Notes under the pieces: generated by a model
What the model was told of the DNA's origin: nothing
Seen by the model: the letters and a program-made list of their open reading frames with translations, nothing else
The model's database searches: none
Made by a program: the position numbers and the translations under genes
Assembly: GCA_945907055.1 (NCBI GenBank)
Contig: CAMDSG010000004.1
Location: 1-28,526, forward strand
DNA: 28,526 bases
Reading direction: 5' to 3'
Origin: Bifidobacterium breve
Lineage (GTDB): Bacteria > Actinomycetota > Acidimicrobiia > IMCC26256
In this document: positions 21,809 through 28,526 of the stretch, piece by piece
How the letters are laid out: each line of letters opens with the position of its first letter
How positions within the stretch are numbered: position 1 is the first letter of the stretch

Positions 21809-21942
21809 GCCCTCCAATTAGGGGATTCGTGATGGAACTAATTCGAAATAGGCTGCCAACTCCAACATTGCCACATGAAGCAACACGTCTGGACTCATAA
21901 CTTTGGCGTAGCGTCTGCCGACGATCCTAGGAGGAGAAGATA

Positions 21943-22719
21943 ATGGGGAGACTCGAGAACAAAGTTGCTCTAATTACGGGCGCAGGGAACGGCATGGGCC
22001 GAGCTGCGGCGATCCTCTTCGCCAGTGAGGGAGCGAAGGTCGTAGCAGCAGATTGGGACCACGCATCAGCGATGGAGACGGTAAGCGCAATCGAGGCGGG
22101 AGGAGGTTCGGCTCTAGCGGTCAAGGTAGACGTCTCAAACGCAAGCCAAGTTGAGGCAATGATTACTGCGACCGACGAGGAGTTTGGGGCCCTTCACGTT
22201 ATCTACAACAACGCCGGCATTTTCCCGTCCGACGATGGAGGCCCGACCGATACCCCGGAGCCGACATGGGATCGCGTCATGGAGGTCAACCTTAAAGGGG
22301 TATGGCTTGGGTGCAAATACGGCATCCCGCTAATGCTGCGCTCGGGTGGCGGCTCTATCGTCAATGTTGCTTCGTTCGTCGCTCTCATGGGTGCTGCTAC
22401 ATCGCAGATCGCATATACAGCTAGCAAGGGCGGGGTGCTCTCAATGACACGCGAGATCGCGGTCGAGTACGCACGCCAAGGAATACGAGCTAACTCCCTC
22501 TGCCCCGGCCCTATAGATACCCCGTTACTCGCCGAGCTGCTATCAGACCCAGAACGCAAGGCCCGCCGAATGGTTCACGTTCCTATGGGCAGGCTTGGGC
22601 TAGCGGAGGAACTCGCAAAGGCAGCGCTATTCCTGGCATGCGACGACTCTTCCTTCATGACCGGCGCACAGTTAGTAGTAGACGGCGGAATTACCGCAGC
22701 GTATGTAACGCCTGAATAA
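21943..22719 (+). CDS. Short-chain dehydrogenase/reductase (gamma-glutamylation cassette)
   Basis: A classical SDR of 258 residues. The cofactor loop is T12-GAGNGMG, with AADWD at the end of beta-2 (an acidic Asp suggesting NAD preference). NNAG is at 89-92, the catalytic Ser S144 in NVASF, and Y158-x3-K162 in YTASK. GPIDTPLL and VDGG complete the family pattern. It oxidises an alcohol or reduces a ketone; the direction is not evident. AGGAGGAG about 6 nt before the ATG is one of the strongest ribosome sites in the window. The GS-like gene follows after 22 bp, implying an operon. A homologous SDR accompanies glnA4 in mycobacteria, which supports a role in oxidising a gamma-glutamylated substrate. 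Confidence 0.93.
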   Translation: MGRLENKVALITGAGNGMGRAAAILFASEGAKVVAADWDHASAMETVSAIEAGGGSALAVKVDVSNASQVEAMITATDEEFGALHVIYNNAGIFPSDDGGPTDTPEPTWDRVMEVNLKGVWLGCKYGIPLMLRSGGGSIVNVASFVALMGAATSQIAYTASKGGVLSMTREIAVEYARQGIRANSLCPGPIDTPLLAELLSDPERKARRMVHVPMGRLGLAEELAKAALFLACDDSSFMTGAQLVVDGGITAAYVTPE

Positions 22720-22741
22720 CTAGTTGATTTAAGGGGTATAA

Positions 22742-24115
22742 ATGCTTCGAGGAATGCTCACGCCAGAAGAAATCAGAGCTGAGATCAAGGATGGAAGCAT
22801 CGATACGGTGCTCGTCGTCTTCCCTGACCTACAGGGCCGACTTATGGGTAAGCGCGTCGTTGGTGATTACTTCGTTGAGGAGGTTCTTGACGGAGGAGCG
22901 CTAGAGGCCTGTAACTACCTGCTTGCACTCGATATCGACATGACCCCGATGCCCGGTTATCGCTTCGCAAACTGGGAGCAAGGCTATGGAGATTTTCGTC
23001 TTCGCCCCGACCTCTCAACAATGCGCAGAATCCCATGGATTGAGCGCACCGCTTTGGTTATGTGTGACCTTGAGGACGAGACCACAGGGGCTCCTGTCGA
23101 GGTATCACCGAGACAGATACTCAGGCGCCAAATTGAGCGTGCATCCGCTCTCGGCTATACCGTCAACATTGGGGCCGAACTTGAGTTCTTCTTATTTCGT
23201 GATACATACGAGGAGGCGGCAGCCAAGGGTTACCGAGACCTTGTACCCCACTCCGATGTCATAGAGGACTACCACATCTTTCAAACAACACGCGATGAGT
23301 ACCTCATTCGTGAGATCCGAAACAGCATGAATAATGCGGGTATCAAAGTTGAGTTCTCAAAGGGCGAAGCAGGGAAGGGCCAGCACGAGATCAACCTTAA
23401 GTATGCCGACGCGCTCGTAATGGCAGACCGGCATGCAATCTACAAAAATGGCACAAAGGAGATCGCTGCGAACGCGGGTCGCTCGATCACATTCATGGCT
23501 AAATACTCGATGGAGGAGGTTGGCTCCTCCTGCCATCTCCACTCAAGCCTCTGGAGTGCTACCGGCGAGTCACAGATGTGGGGCGAGAATGCCCCCGACA
23601 ACATGACGCCAGTTTTTCGTGGTTGGCTAGGCGGGATGATCGCAATGGGGCAGGAGTTTGCATGGATGTTTGCTCCCTATGTCAATTCATATAAGCGCTA
23701 CCAGCCAGAGTCATGGGCCCCAACCGCACTCGCATGGGGTAAGGACAACCGCACATGCGGATACCGCGTTGTCGGGCATGGATCGGCCTACAGAATGGAG
23801 TCGCGCATTCCTGGCGCAGATTGCAATCCTTACCTTGCCTATGCCGCCACGATTGCTGCAGGGCTCCACGGCATAGAGAAGGGCCTCGACCCGGGCGATG
23901 CCTTCTCCGGTAATGCCTATGCAGACGAATCGCTCGAGCGCGTACCCCATACCCTGGTCGATGCAATTAATGCATTTGCAGGTAGTCAAGCTGCCAAGGA
24001 TGCATTCGGCGAGGACGTCCATCACCACCTACTCAATACAGCCCAGCAAGAGTGGAACTCGTTCAACAAAGTCGTCACCGACTGGGAACGTCGCCGGAAC
24101 TTCGAGCAGATCTAA
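22742..24115 (+). CDS. Glutamine-synthetase-family gamma-glutamyl amine ligase (GlnA4/PuuA-like)
   Basis: A 457-residue GS-fold ligase. Active-site elements seen are GAELEFFLF (metal Glu), KGQHEINLKYADAL, GSSCHLHSSLW (metal His), NSYKRYQPESWAP and the substrate/phosphate Arg segment YRMESRIPGADCNPYLAYA. The N-terminal half lacks the D-G-S-S ammonium-site segment of true GlnA, as in glutamate-amine ligases. These use ATP to join the gamma-carboxyl of glutamate to an amine such as putrescine or ethanolamine instead of ammonia. No adenylylation-site tyrosine motif of GlnA is apparent. AAGGGG about 5 nt before the ATG at 22742 supports that start over the ATG at 22754. The hydrolase start codon follows the stop after a single base. 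The family is firm; the amine substrate is unknown. Confidence 0.93.
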   Translation: MLRGMLTPEEIRAEIKDGSIDTVLVVFPDLQGRLMGKRVVGDYFVEEVLDGGALEACNYLLALDIDMTPMPGYRFANWEQGYGDFRLRPDLSTMRRIPWIERTALVMCDLEDETTGAPVEVSPRQILRRQIERASALGYTVNIGAELEFFLFRDTYEEAAAKGYRDLVPHSDVIEDYHIFQTTRDEYLIREIRNSMNNAGIKVEFSKGEAGKGQHEINLKYADALVMADRHAIYKNGTKEIAANAGRSITFMAKYSMEEVGSSCHLHSSLWSATGESQMWGENAPDNMTPVFRGWLGGMIAMGQEFAWMFAPYVNSYKRYQPESWAPTALAWGKDNRTCGYRVVGHGSAYRMESRIPGADCNPYLAYAATIAAGLHGIEKGLDPGDAFSGNAYADESLERVPHTLVDAINAFAGSQAAKDAFGEDVHHHLLNTAQQEWNSFNKVVTDWERRRNFEQI

Positions 24116-24116
24116 A

Positions 24117-24854
24117 TTGCCGACTAAATCGCGACCATTAATCGCAGTACCTGCTTACCCATTGCGCACGGGGCGAGTAGATGGATGGGTAACTAAAGGA
24201 GTTGCAGTTCCGCGGCCTTACCTTGAAGCCATCGTGCGTGCAGGCGGAGAGGGCGCAGTACTCCTCCCCCGTCCGATTAGTAAAGCCGAGGCAGACGAGA
24301 TCATTTCCCTCTTCGCTGGACTCATTCTCCTAGGTGGCGGAGATGTAGATCCAGCACAGTACGGCGAGGAGAGGAGCGATCGAACCTATGGAGTCATTGG
24401 GCTGCGCGACGAGTTTGAGATCGCCCTCCTTGAGGCAGCAACCCGCCGAGGAATACCCGTCTTCGGCATCTGCCGTGGTGCTCAATTGTTAGCAGTTACA
24501 CGCGGTGGAACACTGCTGCAGCACATAACAGATACTCCAGGGATTAGAGACCACGGCAAGCCCGGGGTTGAGTCGGGTGCGCACCTTCACGAACTCTCGA
24601 TTGCCGCAGATACAAAGCTCTCCGCAATTCTTGGGGTTGACACCGTGATGGCCTCGTGCCACCACCATCAAGCAGTTGCAACGATTCCGAGCGGGCTTCG
24701 TCAGAGTGCAAGTGCCCCGGACGGAGTAATTGAGGCAATCGAATCTACCGACGATCATTTCTGCATAGCAGTGCAGTGGCACCCCGAGGACACCGCTGTA
24801 AGTGATCCAAATCAACAGCGACTATTCGATGCATTTGTAGAGGCATGCAGGTGA
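24117..24854 (+). CDS. Gamma-glutamyl hydrolase of the class-I amidotransferase fold (PuuD-like, peptidase C26)
   Basis: A 245-residue peptidase C26 protein. The nucleophile is C119 in GICRGAQLL, with H222 and E224 in VQWHPED completing the triad. LILLGGGDVDPAQYGE and CHHHQAV are family signatures of gamma-glutamyl-GABA hydrolases. It would cleave the gamma-glutamyl amide at the end of the pathway and recycle glutamate. The frame is open from 23898, but that stretch overlaps the ligase. Homology starts at the TTG at 24117, which follows the ligase stop codon in the arrangement TAA-A-TTG. Reinitiation after the ligase is the likely mode, with only a weak GAG upstream. The next gene overlaps its end by 10 bp. 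Confidence 0.9.
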   Translation: MPTKSRPLIAVPAYPLRTGRVDGWVTKGVAVPRPYLEAIVRAGGEGAVLLPRPISKAEADEIISLFAGLILLGGGDVDPAQYGEERSDRTYGVIGLRDEFEIALLEAATRRGIPVFGICRGAQLLAVTRGGTLLQHITDTPGIRDHGKPGVESGAHLHELSIAADTKLSAILGVDTVMASCHHHQAVATIPSGLRQSASAPDGVIEAIESTDDHFCIAVQWHPEDTAVSDPNQQRLFDAFVEACR

Positions 24855-25516
24855 GCGAACTCACACGTCTCCCTGAGCCGGAATTAATGGATACCCCCGA
24901 GCAGGTCTCTGCCTACGTAGCCGCAGATTTCTCGGTCCCTCATGAAGCGCTGGTCTCTAAGTTCGCCGAGCTTTTCCCTGACTTTGGCTCTGGTCTTGTA
25001 CTCGACATCGGCTGCGGGGCTGCTGATGTAACTGCGCGCTTCGCTCTTCGGTACCCAGAGGCTCGGATACTCGGTATCGATGCGGGCCCTGAGATGTTGA
25101 GAGTTGGAGTCGCCCACATAGAGAGACTTGGACTATCGAGTCGTGTCACTCTTGAGGAGCTCCACATCCCAAGCCCCAGAGTCGAAGCGTTGGGGGCATT
25201 CGATGCATTTATCAGCAACTCGCTCCTCCACCACCTTGAAGATCCCTCAGCGCTATGGGAGAGCCTCAAATACTCGTCACCTGGAGCCCCGGTATTCGTG
25301 CAGGACCTTCGGCGCCCTTATAACCAGCAAATGCTTGAGGCACTCGTCGAGATACACACAGAGGATTTTGCTCACGAACTGATCACAGATTTTCATAACT
25401 CGCTTCGGGCTTCCTATACCGCAGCCGAGGTACGCGAGCAACTAAGTAAAGCTGGTCTAACGCTCACGGTTGAGGAGGTAGGCGACCGCCACCTCATTGT
25501 TTACGGACGCCTATAA
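24845..25516 (+). CDS. Class-I SAM-dependent methyltransferase
   Basis: A 223-residue methyltransferase with the SAM-binding motif I VLDIGCGAADVTA at about residues 52-64. The acidic end of strand 2 is in LGIDAGPEM, and a post-motif SNSLLHHLEDPSALW is present. The substrate is not evident. A C-terminal segment with ASYTAAEVREQLSKAG and VEEVGDRHLIVYGR is typical of the UbiE/methyltransferase-11 group. The gene overlaps the gamma-glutamyl hydrolase by 10 bp and is the last gene of the + strand set, so it is probably translated with it. A methylation step is not part of the Puu pathway, so its role there is unknown. It converges with the HsdA-like SDR (29-bp gap without a clear hairpin). Confidence 0.88.
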   Translation: MQVSELTRLPEPELMDTPEQVSAYVAADFSVPHEALVSKFAELFPDFGSGLVLDIGCGAADVTARFALRYPEARILGIDAGPEMLRVGVAHIERLGLSSRVTLEELHIPSPRVEALGAFDAFISNSLLHHLEDPSALWESLKYSSPGAPVFVQDLRRPYNQQMLEALVEIHTEDFAHELITDFHNSLRASYTAAEVREQLSKAGLTLTVEEVGDRHLIVYGRL

Positions 25517-25545
25517 GCCTCTGGCTCGAGAGAACCTGAAGGAAC

Positions 25546-26313
25546 CTAAATAGCGTTCGGGCGAATTAGTGCGTCGGTACCGCCGTCTACAAAGAGAAGA
25601 CTGCCGTGCACCCATGAGGCCTCTTCGCTTAATAGCCAAGCGATTGGTGCAGAGACTTCATCAGCACTCCCCTGGCGACCCAATGGGATAGGGACAAGGT
25701 CCACAAGCGGGCCAAGTGTTTCATCGGCACGCGATGCGTCAAGGAGAGCACTCGCAAAAGGACCTGGCGCAATAGCGTTTAAACGCACACCGGACTCTCC
25801 CCAGAGAGTTGTACGCCGCCTGACAGCCCTTGCCACTGCCAACTTCGATGAAGCATAAGCAGTATTGCCTGGGACACCGCCAGCGATTGATAGCGCTAGC
25901 GCTTCGTCTCCTGCGACACATGCATCGACAAGGTCTGCGCGAACTGTTGGGTCAAGAGTGATGGAGTTTGAGGAGACGGCTACACAGGCCGCTCCTTCTC
26001 TCATTCTTAGCAATGGAAACAAACCATCAATCAGAGCAAGCGCTCCAAAGAAGTTCACAGCCACAACTAATGGCGACTCCAGATGCGGCCCTACTCCAGC
26101 GACAGAGGCAACGCCATCAAGACCTCCATCTAGGAGTTTCTCAACCCCCGCGATCGCAGCAAGTCTCCCATCAACTTTTGATAGGTCAGCATTTACCTCT
26201 GCGCCATGCAGATCAATGCCGATGACGCGATCTCCTTGACCCTCAAGGCGTGCACGCAGTGCAGCCCCGAGGCCAGATGAGACACCCGATACAGCAAATG
26301 TTCGCTGAGTCAT
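25546..26313 (-). CDS. SDR of the 3-alpha-hydroxysteroid dehydrogenase/carbonyl reductase (HsdA-like) type
   Basis: A 255-residue short-chain dehydrogenase. The cofactor loop is SGVSSGLG, followed by GIDLHGAEVNADLS, with D34 favouring NAD. Between the catalytic Ser (S114/S115) and Y153-x3-K157 (YASSK) lies a 30-residue insertion with ACVAGDEALA. This insertion and the AEV-ADLS segment are characteristic of the 3-alpha-hydroxysteroid dehydrogenase/carbonyl reductase subgroup. It interconverts a hydroxyl and a keto group; the steroid is not proven and other carbonyl substrates are common. Its start overlaps the cyclase-family gene by 4 bp, so the two are probably co-translated, downstream of the acyl-CoA ligase. 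Confidence 0.88.
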   Translation of the reverse strand: MTQRTFAVSGVSSGLGAALRARLEGQGDRVIGIDLHGAEVNADLSKVDGRLAAIAGVEKLLDGGLDGVASVAGVGPHLESPLVVAVNFFGALALIDGLFPLLRMREGAACVAVSSNSITLDPTVRADLVDACVAGDEALALSIAGGVPGNTAYASSKLAVARAVRRRTTLWGESGVRLNAIAPGPFASALLDASRADETLGPLVDLVPIPLGRQGSADEVSAPIAWLLSEEASWVHGSLLFVDGGTDALIRPNAI

Positions 26314-27242
26314 TTAGTCGCGACCGGAGCGATTAGCCCACCACATCCATTAGTAACTGGAATCGGGGTTGCACTCAGGAGAAATTCGTAGACACCGTCG
26401 GCCGCGCAGTCTTGCGCTAACTCATCTAGATCCCACTGCTGCCCCTGCGGCATTCCAACATCTCTAAGCATAATCATGTGAACAGGAAAGAGATACGGAT
26501 TGGCTCCGGGGCATGGGTATGGCTCAAATACGTGCGTGTCGTTTGCAACGCAGGCAACATTGTTGTCGTGTAGCCATTCGACTCCATCGAGACCTATCCC
26601 CGGGGAGATATCTGCGTAGCGCTGCTTGTCACCAATTTTAAAGAAATACATCTGACCGGTTCGAACAAGAACCGCATCCCCAGGCATCACAGTTAACCCA
26701 GACGAGGATAGGCACTCCTCTAGATCTGCGCCTGTAATCGGGTACGACTCCTCGAACCAATCTACCCCTTTAAGGCGTGCAACATCACAGAGAAGGCCAC
26801 GCGTAACCACTGGGCCAAAATTCTGAACACCGAGCCGAGTCGCTCCTGCGTCCTGCGAAATTACCGATGCCGGCAATCCGTTGAAGAGAAGTCCGTCATA
26901 ACCTGCATGAGCAAGCGCATCCCAATGCGTTGTCGATTGAAGCCCGGTCTCTATTTTGTCGTCGCTCGTTGCAAAATCGCCCGAATCACCGGTAAACGCA
27001 TACGAGACAGATGTCATCGTGTGCAGAGGATTCGACCGACCAGGGATACGACCGGTCTGGGGACCATCTGCATCTACTGGAATTGCTAAAGGGAAAGAGA
27101 CTCCGCGGCGAACAGCGGAGGCCCCGCGCATTGTGGAGGCTGCATCAAGGAGATTGAGCGTGCCGCGTTGATCCTCGGCGCCCCAGCGCCCCCAATTAGA
27201 GACCCTCGCTGCAAGGGCACGCTGATTCTCATTGAGTGGCAC
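26310..27242 (-). CDS. Cyclase-family (kynurenine-formamidase-like) metal hydrolase
   Basis: A 310-residue protein of the cyclase/KynB-like family (PF04199 type). The N-terminal GRWGAEDQRGTLNLL is typical of the long actinobacterial branch. Metal-site signature HWDALAHAGYDG (His, Asp, His) and GDAVLVRTG are visible. C-terminal ACVANDTHVFEP and GNPYLFP-like segments complete the family. Members hydrolyse amide or lactone bonds, for example N-formylkynurenine or isatin; this branch is uncharacterised to my knowledge. Only 6 bp separate it from the acyl-CoA ligase stop, and it overlaps the following SDR by 4 bp, so the three form one transcription unit. A ring-opening hydrolase next to a ligase and an SDR suggests a catabolic pathway of unknown substrate. 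Confidence 0.87.
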   Translation of the reverse strand: MPLNENQRALAARVSNWGRWGAEDQRGTLNLLDAASTMRGASAVRRGVSFPLAIPVDADGPQTGRIPGRSNPLHTMTSVSYAFTGDSGDFATSDDKIETGLQSTTHWDALAHAGYDGLLFNGLPASVISQDAGATRLGVQNFGPVVTRGLLCDVARLKGVDWFEESYPITGADLEECLSSSGLTVMPGDAVLVRTGQMYFFKIGDKQRYADISPGIGLDGVEWLHDNNVACVANDTHVFEPYPCPGANPYLFPVHMIMLRDVGMPQGQQWDLDELAQDCAADGVYEFLLSATPIPVTNGCGGLIAPVATK

Positions 27243-27248
27243 GGGGGA

Positions 27249-28526
27249 TCAAACCTCCGAGTACTTCTTGCGCAGCTCGTGCTTCAATACCTTGCCTGTT
27301 GGATTACGCGGGAGCGCTGGAAGAATCTCAAGCTGCTCCGGAATTTTTTGAATCATCAGCCCTGCGTCCTTACAGAAAGTAAAGAGTTCAGCCAGCTCAG
27401 GCGCGGCTGCGTTCTCAGCAAGAACTATTACCGCGCATGCCCGCTCACCAGATGAAAGATCCGGAAGGCCAATCACAGCAACATCTGCAACAGCAGCGTG
27501 AGTAAAGAGCAGGTCCTCTACTTCTTTAGCGGAGATGTTCTCGCCCTTGCGGATAATTACATCCTTAAGGCGACCCGTGATCGTGACGTAACCGTCAGCA
27601 TCAACAATGCCGAGATCACCTGTTCGGAAGTAACCCTCATCGTCGAACCCAGTGGCATTTAGATCGGGTTCTGTATACCCAAGACACATCTGAGGGCCTT
27701 TAACGCGGATCTCTCCCTCTACCCCGCGCCCCACGACCTCTCCCTCGATTGTCACAACCTTGACCACGACCCCTGCGGTTAGCGGGCCCTCAGTCTTTGC
27801 AAGTTGTTCATCAGTATCGGTCGTGCGCGCCATGGAGAGGATCGGACACTCGGTAAGCCCATAACCAGAGAGAATTCCAGCGCCCCCGAGTTGTTCTTTC
27901 ACGTCGTAATGAAGCTGAGGCGGCTTCGCGGCTCCCCCGCCAACAAAGAGTCGTGTCTCTGGGAAGAGCGGGTGGTCAGCGTGCTGCTGCGCCTCTAGGT
28001 ATGCAAGGTGAAAGAAGGTGCCAGCGCCTGCGACAGTTACTCTCTCGCGTTCAAGCACAGGGATTGTTGTTGCAGGGAGAAACGCCTCGACGATGACCTG
28101 AGGTGTACCTGCGATCAGGCCAGCGAAAAGCCAGCCCGCTCCACCAATATGCGTAAAGGGAAAAATCAAAGCGTTGCGGTCTGCGGAGGTGAGCTGGAAC
28201 GCATCGACCATCGCGTAGCCGGAGTGAGCAACCGTCATATCGGTATGGCGTGCTCCCTTCGGGTCAGCAGTAGTACCAGATGTATAGAAGAGCCAGCGAA
28301 GCGGCGCCTCTATCTGCATGCCTGGAGTAAAAGTGCCCAACGCGCCAGTCGGCTCTGCGCCAAGAGATTTTGGATCTCCCTCTGGAAGATTGCTGCGCTC
28401 AACAACGACCACCTTGAGCCCGGGAGTCTCGATCGCGATTGAATTCGCCATTGCCGCGTAGTCAAAGCCGCGCCACTCGCCGGTTACGACCAATACCTTT
28501 GCACCAGATTCACGCACAACGAAACC
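27249..28526 (-). CDS. Acyl-CoA synthetase / AMP-dependent ligase (N-terminus outside window)
   Basis: About 425 residues of an ANL-superfamily ligase; the frame runs off the window end, so the N-terminal part is missing and the GTG at 28517 is internal. The AMP-binding P-loop FYTSGTTADPKGARHT is present. It continues with GYGLTECP, GYFRTGDLG (ATP ribose Asp), GRLKDVIIRKGENI and the C-terminal catalytic Lys in NPTGKVLK. Such enzymes activate a carboxylic acid to acyl-AMP and then acyl-CoA. The FadD-like sequence suggests a fatty or side-chain acid rather than an amino acid; no carrier-protein gene is near. It is the upstream member of the three-gene unit with the cyclase-family hydrolase and HsdA-like SDR. 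Confidence 0.93.
   Translation of the reverse strand, partial: GFVVRESGAKVLVVTGEWRGFDYAAMANSIAIETPGLKVVVVERSNLPEGDPKSLGAEPTGALGTFTPGMQIEAPLRWLFYTSGTTADPKGARHTDMTVAHSGYAMVDAFQLTSADRNALIFPFTHIGGAGWLFAGLIAGTPQVIVEAFLPATTIPVLERERVTVAGAGTFFHLAYLEAQQHADHPLFPETRLFVGGGAAKPPQLHYDVKEQLGGAGILSGYGLTECPILSMARTTDTDEQLAKTEGPLTAGVVVKVVTIEGEVVGRGVEGEIRVKGPQMCLGYTEPDLNATGFDDEGYFRTGDLGIVDADGYVTITGRLKDVIIRKGENISAKEVEDLLFTHAAVADVAVIGLPDLSSGERACAVIVLAENAAAPELAELFTFCKDAGLMIQKIPEQLEILPALPRNPTGKVLKHELRKKYSEV

Noticed and set aside
23898..24116. Upstream extension of the gamma-glutamyl hydrolase frame
   Set aside because: It overlaps the end of the GS-like gene in another frame and lacks family similarity; the conserved start lies at the TTG 24117.
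28008..28442. 144-residue plus-strand frame inside the acyl-CoA ligase
   Set aside because: Lies entirely within the ligase coding region, cysteine- and serine-rich without any domain pattern.

Overview
This is a gene-dense bacterial segment of medium GC with very short intergenic gaps, frequent 4-13 bp gene overlaps, and GTG/TTG starts alongside ATG. The content points to an actinobacterium, most likely of the Acidimicrobiia type. That placement is an inference from family content, not a marker-gene result. The supporting families are an actinobacterial-style HisN, paired short/long acyl-CoA dehydrogenases, an acyl-CoA carboxyltransferase, a FAS1-like dehydratase, a luciferase-like (F420/FMN) oxidoreductase, an ACMSD-type amidohydrolase and a TAP-like lipoprotein hydrolase.

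Layout. 1-326: 3' end of a CbiX-like chelatase (+). 394-2647 (-): 3Fe-4S ferredoxin, HisN phosphatase and thiolase. 2763-4985 (-): PHP phosphoesterase and an MBL-fold/Rieske fusion protein. 5173-5628 (+): FAS1-like dehydratase, preceded by a 14-bp tandem repeat. 5637-7992: divergent gpmA (-) and Ppx/GppA-HD (+). 8018-8701 (-): TetR regulator, divergent from a + strand pair made of a ThDP-enzyme-like protein without its cofactor motif and a PAS-PAS-GGDEF-EAL protein (8736-11806). 11821-17578 (-): carboxyltransferase, short ACAD, long ACAD, tyrosine-phosphatase-like protein and amidohydrolase. 17679-19382 (-): TAP-like lipoprotein hydrolase with a variable SSASQ/K linker. 19462-25516 (mostly +): aldehyde dehydrogenase, (opposite-strand LLM oxidoreductase), SDR, glutamine-synthetase-like ligase, gamma-glutamyl hydrolase and SAM methyltransferase. 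25546-28526 (-): HsdA-like SDR, cyclase-family hydrolase and the C-terminal part of an acyl-CoA ligase.

How the genes may work together. The most coherent system is the gamma-glutamylation cassette at 19462-25516. A GS-like ligase would cap an amine with glutamate, a dehydrogenase pair would oxidise the capped substrate, and a class-I amidotransferase-fold hydrolase would release the glutamate. No amine oxidase is present but an SDR is, which makes an amino alcohol (for example ethanolamine-like) at least as plausible as putrescine. The 11821-16307 run resembles acyl-CoA catabolism modules with heteromeric acyl-CoA dehydrogenases of the steroid side-chain type.

Two translation-start classes are visible. 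Several genes have a Shine-Dalgarno sequence. Others lack a good one and instead carry a TANNNT hexamer 6-9 nt before the start codon, which suggests leaderless transcripts. No tRNA, rRNA, IS element, CRISPR array or intergenic stretch over 300 bases was seen.
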